Assembly: GCA_036524115.1 (NCBI GenBank)
Contig: DATDCY010000178.1
Location: forward strand, 1 to 24,598
Direction of reading: 5' to 3'
Length of the DNA stretch: 24,598 nt
Source of the DNA: a bacterium
GTDB lineage: Bacteria > JAUVQV01 > DATDCY01
Part shown: positions 1 through 7,555 of the stretch, in pieces
Layout of the letters: each line of letters starts with the position of its first letter
How positions within the stretch are numbered: position 1 is the stretch's first letter
Translations under genes and position numbers: made by a program
The notes under the pieces: model-generated
Told to the model about the DNA's origin: nothing
What the model saw: only the letters and a program-made list of their open reading frames with translations
The model's database searches: none

Positions 1-1649
1 CGTGCGTTGATGGCCAGGTTGAGCAGGACCTGCTCGATCTGGCCGGCGTCGGCGAGGACGTCCCCGAGCACGGGCGAGAGGCGGACCTCGATGCGGATGT
101 CCTCGCGGATCGTCCGCCGCAGGATGCCCTGGAGGTGGGCCACGACCGCGCTCAGGCTCGTCCTCTTGAGCTTGAGCACCTGCTTGCGGCCGAACGCCAG
201 GAGCTGCCGCGTGAGGTCGCTCGCGCGCCGGGCGGCCTGCGCCGCCTGCTCCACCGCGTCGCGACCGGGGGATCCCGCCGGCAGCTCCGGAACCGCCACG
301 TTGAGGTTCCCGAGGACCGCGTGGAGAAGGTTGTTGAAATCGTGCGCGATGCCGCCGGCGAGGATGCCGAGGCTCTCGAACTTCTGGGCCTGCTGCATCT
401 TGACCTCGATGGCCCGCCGCTGCTCCTCCTCGCGCACCCGCGCCGTCACGTCGCGCGCCACCCCCCGCCAGCCCGCGAGGGCGCCCCCCGGGCCGAAGAC
501 CGGCACACCGCTCACGGCGATGCACACGCGCCTGCCGTCGGCGTGCAGGTACCAGCCCGTGAAGTCCCGCACGGGCAGCGGCGGGTTGCCGTGCTCGGCG
601 AGGTACTGCCGCTGGCGGGTCTGGTCGTCCGGCGCGGCGAACTCCACCGGGCTGTGGCCGAGCATCTGGGCGGGGGCCCGGCCGAGCATCGGGAGGCAGT
701 GCTCCGAGGTGGAGGTCAGCCGCCCAACGGCGTCCATCTCCCAGTACCAGTCCCCCATGCTTTCGACCATGTCCCGGAAGCGCTGCTCGCCATCGGCGAG
801 GGCGAGCAGCGCCGCCACGTGCGCCGTGGTGTCGTTCACGACCGCGATCACGTGGTGCACCGCGCCGTCGATGACGACGGGGGCGAGCGTGCTCTCGGCG
901 TGCAGCCTCCCGCCGTCGAGCGCCGGCATCGAGAAGTCGAAGTGCACCGTCCGTCCGGTCGCGAAGGCCTCCGCGAGCTTCACGCGGCCGACGGCGGCCG
1001 CTTCGCCGACGAAGTCGAAGATGTCCCGGCCGATGATCGCCGCCGCCGGGCGGCCGGTGAGCGAGCGGTTGAGGTAGAGCACGGTGCCGTCGCGGTCCAG
1101 CTCGAGGATGGTCGCGGGCGCCTGCGTGACGAGCGAGCGCCAGCGCGCCTCGCTCTCGCGCAGCGCCTCCTCGGCCCGGCGCCGCTCGCTGATGTCCAGG
1201 ACCCAGGTGATCGTGTGGGTCTCGCCGCCGACGACCGTCGGGACCGCCGTGAAGAGCACCGTGACGATTGCACCGTCCCTGCGGCGCATCGGCACCTCGC
1301 GCGCCACGAGGTGCCCCGTGGCGCGCAGCTCGCCGATGAGCGCGTCGCGCTGGGTGCCGGTGACCCAGAGGTTCAGCTCGACGCTCGTGCGGCCGATCAC
1401 CTCCTCGCGCCCGAAGCCGAGGATGCGCAGGAAGGCGTCGTTCATGTCGAGGATCTTCCCGTTGTCGACGCGCGCGAGCGACATGCCGGCCGGCGTCGCG
1501 TGGAACGCGCTGCGGAAATTCGCCTTCGAGGTCTCGAGCGCCGCCCGCAGCTCGTCCCGCTCGCGCTCGAGCGCCGCGAGGCGCCGGTCGCGCTCGTCGT
1601 CGCCACCGGCGTCGGGCCGGGGGGGGCCCAAGGCCTGAGGGGTGGTCAC
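1..1649 (-). CDS. Multi-PAS sensor histidine kinase, C-terminus cut by window edge
   Basis: This is the N-terminal 549 residues of a two-component sensor kinase, read leftward off the window. A charged coiled-coil-like segment (about residues 17-40) is followed by three PAS-type sensor domains (about 45-165, 170-290 and 295-415). Next comes a HisKA dimerisation domain whose H-box reads LAGGIAHDFNNLL, with the phospho-accepting His at residue 436. The reading stops inside the N-box of the ATPase domain (LLNLAINA). No signal peptide or membrane segment is visible, so it looks cytosolic and senses internal redox, ligand or energy state through PAS. The start is GTG at 1649, preceded by GGGAG eight bases upstream; the nearby ATG codons are out of frame and stop at once. 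The HDFNNLL H-box is typical of hybrid or NtrB-like kinases. Whether a receiver domain follows lies outside the window. Its partner and signal are unknown. Confidence 0.9.
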   Translation of the reverse strand, partial: MTTPQALGPPRPDAGGDDERDRRLAALERERDELRAALETSKANFRSAFHATPAGMSLARVDNGKILDMNDAFLRILGFGREEVIGRTSVELNLWVTGTQRDALIGELRATGHLVAREVPMRRRDGAIVTVLFTAVPTVVGGETHTITWVLDISERRRAEEALRESEARWRSLVTQAPATILELDRDGTVLYLNRSLTGRPAAAIIGRDIFDFVGEAAAVGRVKLAEAFATGRTVHFDFSMPALDGGRLHAESTLAPVVIDGAVHHVIAVVNDTTAHVAALLALADGEQRFRDMVESMGDWYWEMDAVGRLTSTSEHCLPMLGRAPAQMLGHSPVEFAAPDDQTRQRQYLAEHGNPPLPVRDFTGWYLHADGRRVCIAVSGVPVFGPGGALAGWRGVARDVTARVREEEQRRAIEVKMQQAQKFESLGILAGGIAHDFNNLLHAVLGNLNVAVPELPAGSPGRDAVEQAAQAARRASDLTRQLLAFGRKQVLKLKRTSLSAVVAHLQGILRRTIREDIRIEVRLSPVLGDVLADAGQIEQVLLNLAINA

Positions 1650-1726
1650 GCCATCATCTCCCGTGCGGACTTCGTGTCCGGACGCCTCGGACCGCGGCCG
1701 CGCGGCCAGGCCGACGCCCGGAGACG

Positions 1727-1756
1727 ATTATCGCGGAGGGGAGCAGCGGAAGTAAA
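1727..1756 (-). promoter_or_regulatory. Putative sigma70 promoter for the PAS kinase
   Basis: On the minus strand TTTACT (1751-1756) is separated by 18 bases from GATAAT (1727-1732), which matches the -10 consensus at five of six positions. It lies about 80 bases upstream of the kinase GTG, in the 244-base gap shared with the divergent gene. Called by eye; no expression evidence. Confidence 0.4.
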
Positions 1757-1784
1757 GCGCTCCCGGCGGTCCGCGCCCGCCGGA

Positions 1785-1813
1785 TTGACGCCGCCCCCCG
1801 GTTCCCCTACAAC
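1785..1813 (+). promoter_or_regulatory. Putative sigma70 promoter for the CoA-transferase/GNAT gene
   Basis: TTGACG (1785-1790), a 17-base spacer and TACAAC (1808-1813) sit about 80 bases before the start codon. Matches are five of six at -35 and four of six at -10. Nothing else stands out in the 1650-1893 gap except this promoter, the divergent one, and a 12-base GC palindrome at 1847-1858 that may be chance. Confidence 0.45.
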
Positions 1814-1893
1814 AGTCGCCACGCCCGCCCGGCAGTCAGGCCGGGAGCGCGATCGCGCGGCGGGCGCGGCCGAACCCCGGGGAGGAAGGTGTG

Positions 1894-3765
1894 ATGACCG
1901 TCGATTTCGGCCCCTATGCGGACCGCCTCTGCACGGCGGAGGAGGCGGCCCGGACGATCCGGTCCGGCAGCAGGCTCTTCATCGGGACCGCCTGCGCGAC
2001 CCCGCGCGCGCTGATCGGCGCCCTCGAGGCGCTGCGCGAGCCCCCCGAGGACGTGACGATCTACTCCTTCCTCACCAACGGCGCCATCCCGCTGAAGGAC
2101 GGACGTCCGGCCTCGCGGTACCGCCACGCGTGCTTCTTCGTCGGCAGCGACACGCGCGAGGCGGTCCGCGCGGGCGCCGCCGACTACGTCCCGCTCTCGC
2201 TCTTTCAACTCCCGTACCTGCTCGAGAACCACCGCTTCCCCGTGGACGTCGCGCTCGTCCAGGTCTCCGCGCCGGACCGCAACGGCTTCGTGAGCCTCGG
2301 CATCTCGGTGGACATCACCCACAAGGTCCTGCACCACGCCCGGCGGATCATCGCCGAGGTCAACCCGGACATGCCCTTCACCTTCGGCGACTCGGCCGTC
2401 CATCTCTCGCGGATCGAGCGGGTCGTGCTCGCCCGACACCCCGTGATGGAGTACACGCACCCGGCGGCCGACGACGTGGCGGAGCAGATCGCCGCGTACA
2501 TCGCCGGGATCATCGAGGACGGCTCGACGATCCACGTCGGCCTCGGGCGGGTGCCCAACGCCGCGCTCGCCCGGCTGCGCGACCGGCGCGACCTGGGCGT
2601 CCACACCGACGTGCTCTCCGACGGCGTGCTCGACCTCATCGAGCGCGGCGTCGTCACCGGCGGCCGCAAGTCGCTGCACCGCGACAAGGTCGTGACCAGC
2701 TACGCGCTGGGCTCCCGGCGGCTCTACGACCACGTCTGCCTCAACCCGATGTTCGAGTTCCGGCCGATCGAGTACGTCTGCGACCCGCGGGTCGTCGCGC
2801 AGAACGACCGCATGGTGTCGGTCACCCAGGCCTTCGCGATGGACCTCACCGGCCAGGCCTGCATCGACCAGCTCGACGGCGACTTCTACGGCGGCGTCTC
2901 GACGCAGCCGCCGTTCCTGCGCGGCGCGGCCCGCTCGCGCGGCGGCAAGCCGATCATCTGCCTGCGCTCGACGACCGAGGACGCGAGCGCCTCGCGCATC
3001 CGCCCCCAGCTGGCGCAGGGCGAGGGCGTCGGCATCCCGCGGGCGGACGTCCACTACGTCATCACCGAGTACGGCGTCGCCTACCTCTTCGGCAAGTCGA
3101 TCCGCGAGCGGGCGCTCTCGCTCATCGAGATCGCCGACCCCGACCAGCGGGAGTGGCTGCTCGAGGAGGCCAAGCGGCTGGGGTACCTGCCGGCACAGCA
3201 GACGGTCAAGAACCGGCACGAGTACCGCATCGACGAGGAGCGGCACCTGACGCTCAAGAACGGCCGCGCGCTCTACATCCGCCCGGCACGGGCGAGCGAC
3301 GTCGAGAAGCTGCGGGAGCTCTTCCACGCGATGAGCGAGCAGAACGTGTACACGCGCTTCTTCCAGCGGCTCAAGACCCTGAGCTATGGCGACGCGCAGC
3401 AGCTGTGCAACGTGAACTTCGAGGACGAGGTGGCGTTCCTCGCGGTGGCCGGCGAGCGCGAGCGCGAGGACATCGTCGGCAGCGGCTGCTACTACGTCGA
3501 CCACGCGACGAACCTCGCGGAGGCCGGCTTCATGGTCGCCGAGGCCTGGCAGGGGACGGGGCTGGGCTCGGCGCTGCAGCAGCGGATGAGGGAGCACGCG
3601 CTGCGCTGCGGGGTGCTCGGCTTCAAGTACGAGATCCTGCGCAGCAACGGGCCGATGATCGCGCTCGCCCAGCGCGGCGGCGACCAGGTCAGCGTCTCCT
3701 GGACCGAGGACACCTGCGAGGTCAGGGCGTACTTCCGCCACGCGCCGCGCGGCGGCGCCGGCTGA
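1894..3765 (+). CDS. Bifunctional acetyl-CoA hydrolase/CoA-transferase fused to GNAT acetyltransferase
   Basis: This cytosolic protein of 623 residues is predicted to move CoA between acyl-CoA and a carboxylate, or hydrolyse acetyl-CoA, through its N-terminal part (about 1-440). It shows the family signatures SRLFIGTACATPRALI near the start, and ITEYGVAYLFGKSIRERA in the C-terminal CoA-transferase domain. A GNAT N-acetyltransferase domain follows (about 458-615), with the acetyl-CoA-binding loop QGTGLG at 553-558. Proteins with this two-domain layout are known, but their substrates are mostly unproven; the GNAT half may acetylate a protein or sense acetyl-CoA. The start is taken as ATG 1894, eight bases after GGAGG (1881-1885); GTG 1891 is the alternative. 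It appears monocistronic. A 4-hydroxybutyrate or succinyl-CoA:acetate transferase role is possible and cannot be separated by sequence reading alone. Confidence 0.88.
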   Translation: MTVDFGPYADRLCTAEEAARTIRSGSRLFIGTACATPRALIGALEALREPPEDVTIYSFLTNGAIPLKDGRPASRYRHACFFVGSDTREAVRAGAADYVPLSLFQLPYLLENHRFPVDVALVQVSAPDRNGFVSLGISVDITHKVLHHARRIIAEVNPDMPFTFGDSAVHLSRIERVVLARHPVMEYTHPAADDVAEQIAAYIAGIIEDGSTIHVGLGRVPNAALARLRDRRDLGVHTDVLSDGVLDLIERGVVTGGRKSLHRDKVVTSYALGSRRLYDHVCLNPMFEFRPIEYVCDPRVVAQNDRMVSVTQAFAMDLTGQACIDQLDGDFYGGVSTQPPFLRGAARSRGGKPIICLRSTTEDASASRIRPQLAQGEGVGIPRADVHYVITEYGVAYLFGKSIRERALSLIEIADPDQREWLLEEAKRLGYLPAQQTVKNRHEYRIDEERHLTLKNGRALYIRPARASDVEKLRELFHAMSEQNVYTRFFQRLKTLSYGDAQQLCNVNFEDEVAFLAVAGEREREDIVGSGCYYVDHATNLAEAGFMVAEAWQGTGLGSALQQRMREHALRCGVLGFKYEILRSNGPMIALAQRGGDQVSVSWTEDTCEVRAYFRHAPRGGAG

Positions 3766-3777
3766 CAGCGCCGGCGC
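3755..3777 (+). terminator. Weak GC hairpin over the stop codon of the CoA-transferase gene
   Basis: Seven-base GC-only arms (3755-3761 and 3771-3777) enclose a 9-base loop that contains the TGA stop. Only a short, T-poor tail follows, so intrinsic termination would be weak. It may simply reflect high GC content. Confidence 0.3.
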
Positions 3778-3778
3778 G

Positions 3779-3807
3779 TTGACTTTGCCCGCCACCGATG
3801 CCATACA
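3779..3807 (+). promoter_or_regulatory. Putative sigma70 promoter for pilT
   Basis: TTGACT (3779-3784), a 17-base spacer and CATACA (3802-3807) lie just upstream of the pilT GTG. If real, transcription begins near 3814, which excludes the in-frame ATG at 3798 as the start. The first 13 bases match those of the mvhD promoter exactly (TTGACTTTGCCCG). Confidence 0.45.
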
Positions 3808-3830
3808 GTCCTCCCGGGAGGGGGGGGACG

Positions 3831-4907
3831 GTGGACATCAAGACGCTTGACGGCCTGCTGCGGGCCGGCGTGACCCACGGGGTGAGCGACCTGCACTTCC
3901 GGCCGGGGGCCCCGCCGCTGTTCCGCCTCAACGGCACGATGACGCCGGTCAAGTTCGATCGCCTGCTGCCGTCGAACACCGAGGCCATCGCCGGCCATTT
4001 CCTGGCGGCCCTCGGCGACCGGATGGACCTCAAGGAGATCCAGGAGTACGACACGAGCTACTCGATCCCGGGCGTGGCGCGCTTCCGCGTCAACATCTAC
4101 CGCCAGCGCGGCTCGCTGGCGATCGTCGCGCGGCTCATCCCCACGGAGATCCCGACGGTCGAGTCCCTCGGGCTCCCGGCGGTGCTCAACAGGATCGCCG
4201 CCGAGGAGCGCGGCCTGGTGCTGGTGACCGGCGCCACGGGCTCCGGCAAGTCCACGACGCTGGCGGCGATGATCAACCTCGTCAACAACACGCGCCCCTG
4301 CCACATCCTCACCATCGAGGACCCCATCGAGTTCCTGCACCAGAACCGCAAGGCCACGGTGAGCCAGCGCGAGATCGGCCCGGACACGAAGAACTACGTC
4401 GTCGGGCTGCGCGCCGCGCTGCGCCAGGACCCGGACGTGATCCTCGTCGGCGAGATGCGCGACGCCGAGTCCACCGACATCGCCCTCAAGGCCGCCGAGA
4501 CGGGGCACCTCGTCTTCTCGACCGTGCACACGACCGACGCCGCCAAGACGATCGGCCGGATCATGAGCCTCTTCCCCGCGGACGAGCAGCTCTTCGTGCG
4601 CAACCGCCTCGCGGACAACCTCAAGGCGACGATCTCGCAGCGGCTGATCCCGCGGGTCGACGGCAAGGGGCGCGTGGTGGCGATGGAGGTCATGATCGTG
4701 ACGCAGACCGTCCAGGAGTACGTCCGCGACATCAACCGCACCGAGGGGCTCAAGGACGTGATCGAGAAGGGCCGGCAGCAGTACGGCATGCAGTCCTTCG
4801 ACCAGCACCTCACGGATCTCTACCGGGCGGGGGCGGTCACGCTGCAGACGGCCATCCACGCCGCGACCAACCCGAGCGACTTCGAGCGCGCGCTGAACTT
4901 CGAGTAG
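3831..4907 (+). CDS. pilT: PilT-family type IV pilus retraction ATPase
   Basis: This is a hexameric secretion-type ATPase of 358 residues that would power pilus retraction at the cytoplasmic face of the inner membrane. Visible are the N-terminal PAS-like PilT domain (VSDLHFRPG), the Walker A motif GATGSGKST (134-142), the TIEDPIE Asp-box, the Walker B region DPDVILVGEMRD (200-211) and the His-box GHLVFSTVHTTDA. The usual PilT C-terminal AIRNLIRE motif is absent; its place holds a YVRDINRTEGLKDVIEKG-type segment, so it may be one of the extra PilT/PilU-like paralogues. The start is GTG 3831, nine bases after GGAGG (3817-3821). The longer ATG 3798 version would start inside the promoter. No other pilus gene is nearby. 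It converges with the next gene, only 7 bases separating the two stop codons. Confidence 0.9.
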   Translation: MDIKTLDGLLRAGVTHGVSDLHFRPGAPPLFRLNGTMTPVKFDRLLPSNTEAIAGHFLAALGDRMDLKEIQEYDTSYSIPGVARFRVNIYRQRGSLAIVARLIPTEIPTVESLGLPAVLNRIAAEERGLVLVTGATGSGKSTTLAAMINLVNNTRPCHILTIEDPIEFLHQNRKATVSQREIGPDTKNYVVGLRAALRQDPDVILVGEMRDAESTDIALKAAETGHLVFSTVHTTDAAKTIGRIMSLFPADEQLFVRNRLADNLKATISQRLIPRVDGKGRVVAMEVMIVTQTVQEYVRDINRTEGLKDVIEKGRQQYGMQSFDQHLTDLYRAGAVTLQTAIHAATNPSDFERALNFE

Positions 4908-4914
4908 GGGCGTT

Positions 4915-6900
4915 CTAGGACGGGGGCAGGACGCGGTAGAGGACGAAGTCGCCCCCGCGCGGCCGCGTCTCCCGCGGGACTCCCCGCCGCGTGCCGAGGA
5001 TGGTGGACGACGCGAGGGGCAGGGAGCCGACCGGGGCGAGACCGGGCGGCGGCTGCTCGCCGGCGCGTCCCTCGGTGAGGAACAGCACCTCGGCCCCCCC
5101 TTTCGCCCGCCGTCGCATCAGCCCCAGCAGCCGCTCGCGGCGCCGCTCGTTCGGGCCCCCCAGCTCGTAGGCCTTGCGCCCGAGCACGAAGCGGGCCGCG
5201 GCCGCGAAGCCGGGCTGGTCGCTGTAGAGCTCCGCGTCGGGCGGGACGACGGCGGCGAGACGGCGGCTCCAGTCGACGAGGCCGGGCCACTCCCGCTCGC
5301 GCGCCATCGCGCCGATGGCTCCGGCATTGAGAGCGACGGCCGCCACGACGAGGGCGGCAGCGGCGGCCGCGAGCACCCTCGGGTTCCCCCGCGGCCGGCG
5401 CGCGAGGGACGCCGCAGCGGCCGCGATCCCGACGCTCGCCAGCGGCACGACCGCGGGCACGAAGCGCCGGCTGACCCACATCAGGAAGTGGTCGTGGAAG
5501 ACGTCCAGCGTGAGGACGACCAGCGCCGCCGAAGAGGCCGCCAGCCACGCCGACTCCCACAAGCCCCGGCGCGTCACGACGAGGGCGCAGACGCCGCCGA
5601 CGGCCGCGACGAGCCCGAGCGCGCCGAGCACGTCCACGAGGTACAGCATGTTCACCGACTCCGGCCCGGAGAGCAGCGCGAAGATGCCCTGGAACGGCAG
5701 ACCGTCGCTGAGCAACCGGAACAGGTGGCCGACGCGCCCGCCGCCGGCGAGCCGCGGGCGGACGAGCCAGCCGAAGAGCACCCAGGAGCAGAGGGCGGCG
5801 GCCGCCGCGACCCGCAGCGCCGTCTCCCGTCGCGAGATCGCCTCCCTGAAGCGGCGCCCCGCCGCGCTGCGGCGCAGGAGCAGGAGCGCCGCGAGGCCGA
5901 GGGCGGCGGCGATGGATGCCGCGCCGACGAGGCCGCCGACAGGCTGGTAGTACGGGGAGAAGGCCCGCTGGTGCACGGAGGACTGGCACCAGAGGACGCC
6001 CGTCGTGCCGAGGGCGAGGAGCACCGGGCGCGACTTCCCCGCCGGCCCCATCCCCCAGAGCAGCACGACCGCGAGCGGGACCAGGAACATGACCGAGTCG
6101 TAACGCGCCAGCGCCGCCATCCCGAGCGAGGCGCCCGCCAGCGGGGCGAGCGCCGGCTCCGGGTCGTCCTCCCGCAACGCCGCCGCCAGCAGCGCCATGC
6201 CGCCGAGGAGGAAGAGCTGGGTCGCCATCTCGGCGGTCGGGAATTTCGCCTGCCGCAGCTGCGCCGTGCCGAGCGCGTGCACCAGCGCGGCAGCCAGCGC
6301 CCAGCGGCGCCCGAGCAGCATCGCGGCCAGCGCGTAGAGCGCGATGACCGCGGCCACGTTCAGCAGCGGGTTGACCGCCAGCGCGGCGCGGACGCCGCCG
6401 ATCGCCCAGGCGACGGCCATCAGGCTGGGGTAGAGGTGATAGAACTGCGGCGCGAGACGGCCGTCGGGCAGCTCGAACATCCCCTGGAAGGGCATGTACA
6501 CCTGCCCAAGCTTGCGGAAGAGCAGCTGGCGCCCGTCCTTGCCGAAGGTGGCGAGGTCCGGCGCGTCGATCCGCAGCGAGCCCGAGCGCGCCACGGCCGC
6601 CGCCGTGTGGACGTAGACGCCGGGGTCCTGGCCGCCGAGAAGCGTCTCGTCCGGCGGCAGGGTCAGCAGCAGCGTCGCGCAGGCGATCGCGACCGCGGCG
6701 ACGTCCTCGGGCTCTATCGCGCGCGTCCCGTCCGGGCGGCCCCGCCGCAGCCAGCGGAAGCAGAGGGCCGCGACGACGGGGAACACCGCGATGGGGACGA
6801 TCGCGGTGAAGTGGCCCAGCTCCGCGAGCGTAAGCGCAGTCCAGCTCGTCGCGGCAAGGCCGGCGAGCCCCGAAGCGGCCGCCGCCGCAGCCAGGCGCAC
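4915..6900 (-). CDS. Large polytopic membrane protein, GT-C/ArnT-like glycosyltransferase candidate
   Basis: A protein of 661 residues with roughly a dozen hydrophobic spans followed by a soluble C-terminal region (about 540-661). The first extracytoplasmic loop carries an acidic motif, PPDETLLGGQDPGVY (82-96), in the place where GT-C enzymes such as PMT/ArnT-like transferases keep their catalytic Asp. That position and the overall layout suggest a lipid-linked sugar transferase acting on the outer side of the inner membrane. The acceptor and sugar cannot be told. The only in-frame start is GTG 6900; an in-frame TGA lies upstream at about 6961. Ribosome-binding sequence is weak, and a perfect 10+2+10 palindrome lies just upstream. 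It is convergent with pilT, but there is no evidence that the two act together. Some such proteins remain annotated only as hypothetical membrane proteins. Confidence 0.7.
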   Translation of the reverse strand: MRLAAAAAASGLAGLAATSWTALTLAELGHFTAIVPIAVFPVVAALCFRWLRRGRPDGTRAIEPEDVAAVAIACATLLLTLPPDETLLGGQDPGVYVHTAAAVARSGSLRIDAPDLATFGKDGRQLLFRKLGQVYMPFQGMFELPDGRLAPQFYHLYPSLMAVAWAIGGVRAALAVNPLLNVAAVIALYALAAMLLGRRWALAAALVHALGTAQLRQAKFPTAEMATQLFLLGGMALLAAALREDDPEPALAPLAGASLGMAALARYDSVMFLVPLAVVLLWGMGPAGKSRPVLLALGTTGVLWCQSSVHQRAFSPYYQPVGGLVGAASIAAALGLAALLLLRRSAAGRRFREAISRRETALRVAAAAALCSWVLFGWLVRPRLAGGGRVGHLFRLLSDGLPFQGIFALLSGPESVNMLYLVDVLGALGLVAAVGGVCALVVTRRGLWESAWLAASSAALVVLTLDVFHDHFLMWVSRRFVPAVVPLASVGIAAAAASLARRPRGNPRVLAAAAAALVVAAVALNAGAIGAMAREREWPGLVDWSRRLAAVVPPDAELYSDQPGFAAAARFVLGRKAYELGGPNERRRERLLGLMRRRAKGGAEVLFLTEGRAGEQPPPGLAPVGSLPLASSTILGTRRGVPRETRPRGGDFVLYRVLPPS

Positions 6901-6911
6901 GTCAGCGTCCC

Positions 6912-6933
6912 GCCGGGGAGGAACCTCCCCGGC
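6912..6933. repeat. Perfect 10-base inverted repeat with 2-base centre
   Basis: Arms 6912-6921 and 6924-6933 are exact reverse complements around AA/TT. In RNA from the minus strand it could form a stem of 8-10 GC-rich pairs in the leader of the membrane-protein gene, 11 bases before its GTG. It could also be a dimeric protein-binding site, or end transcription coming from the yedE genes. Confidence 0.6.
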
Positions 6934-6972
6934 ATCTGTGGATCCTCGGGCACGGCGGTGTCATCGGAGGGG

Positions 6973-6981
6973 AATGTAGCA
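6973..6981 (-). promoter_or_regulatory. Possible extended -10 promoter for the membrane glycosyltransferase
   Basis: On the minus strand TGC-TACATT gives an extended -10 element. No convincing -35 is present. It lies about 75 bases upstream of the GTG at 6900. Confidence 0.3.
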
Positions 6982-7027
6982 CAGCGCCCGCTCCCCGCTG
7001 GACCACGTGGATCCGCCGCGCCAGCCC

Positions 7028-7555
7028 TCAGAGCCCCTTGCGTTCCAGCCACCGCAGGAACAACACCCCGGCGGCGACGAACGGCACGATGATCACCCAG
7101 GCGTTGACGTGCAGCACCTGCGGCAGTGTCAGCGGCCCGAAGAAGCCGCAGGCGAGCAGGTTGTTCTCCAGCGCCGGGAAGATCTCGGCGAAGAACGCGG
7201 CACCGCAGAGCATGCCCAGCATGCCGTAGAACGCGTCGTGATGCCCTTCGCCGAGCGCGGCGAAGGCGGTCCCGGGGCAGTAGCCGAGCAGGGGCCACCC
7301 GAGGCCGAAGACGAAGCCGCCGACGGCGTTCGCGCCGAGCACCGTCGGGAGCACCTGGATGCGGTCGGCGCCGAGATCCCGCAGCGCATAGATCGCCACC
7401 ATGCCCGTGAGCACGGCCGAGAACATGAACTTGACAATCGTCATGTCCAGCAGCCGCAGGCAGCCGACCTGCTTCTCGTAGCGCGCCACGCGGGCCTTCT
7501 GGAGGAGGACGCCGAAGAGCGCCCCGAAGATCAGACCGGAAGCGGCGCCGGTCAT
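7028..7555 (-). CDS. YeeE/YedE-family membrane protein, C-terminal-half type
   Basis: A 175-residue polytopic membrane protein of the YeeE/YedE (DUF395) family, whose members import sulfur compounds such as thiosulfate or are linked to selenium and sulfur use. It carries the family's second signature, GLGWPLLGYCPGT, with the conserved Cys at residue 93; another Cys lies at 32. Full-length YeeE proteins contain two such halves in one chain. Here the halves are two genes, and this one supplies the GYCPGT half. The ATG at 7555 overlaps the stop of the upstream selenoprotein gene by four bases (ATGA), implying translational coupling and likely a two-subunit transporter. Longer readings toward 7780 are a shadow frame. 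The substrate is inferred from the family only. Confidence 0.85.
   Translation of the reverse strand: MTGAASGLIFGALFGVLLQKARVARYEKQVGCLRLLDMTIVKFMFSAVLTGMVAIYALRDLGADRIQVLPTVLGANAVGGFVFGLGWPLLGYCPGTAFAALGEGHHDAFYGMLGMLCGAAFFAEIFPALENNLLACGFFGPLTLPQVLHVNAWVIIVPFVAAGVLFLRWLERKGL

Noticed and set aside
1847-1858. 12-base palindrome GCGCGATCGCGC
   Set aside because: Plausible by chance in this base composition and not placed relative to a promoter in a telling way.
135-3782. 1215-residue open frame on the plus strand
   Set aside because: It is the stop-free mirror of the PAS kinase and the shifted frame of the CoA-transferase; composition is Arg/Ala/Pro-rich with no domain.
1807-3804. 665-residue minus-strand frame opposite the CoA-transferase
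   Set aside because: Low-complexity shadow frame typical of high-GC DNA; the plus-strand gene has clear domains and a ribosome-binding site.
3798-3830. ATG 3798 as the pilT start
   Set aside because: It overlaps the predicted promoter spacer and lacks a ribosome-binding site; GTG 3831 has GGAGG at good spacing and begins at the normal PilT N-terminus.
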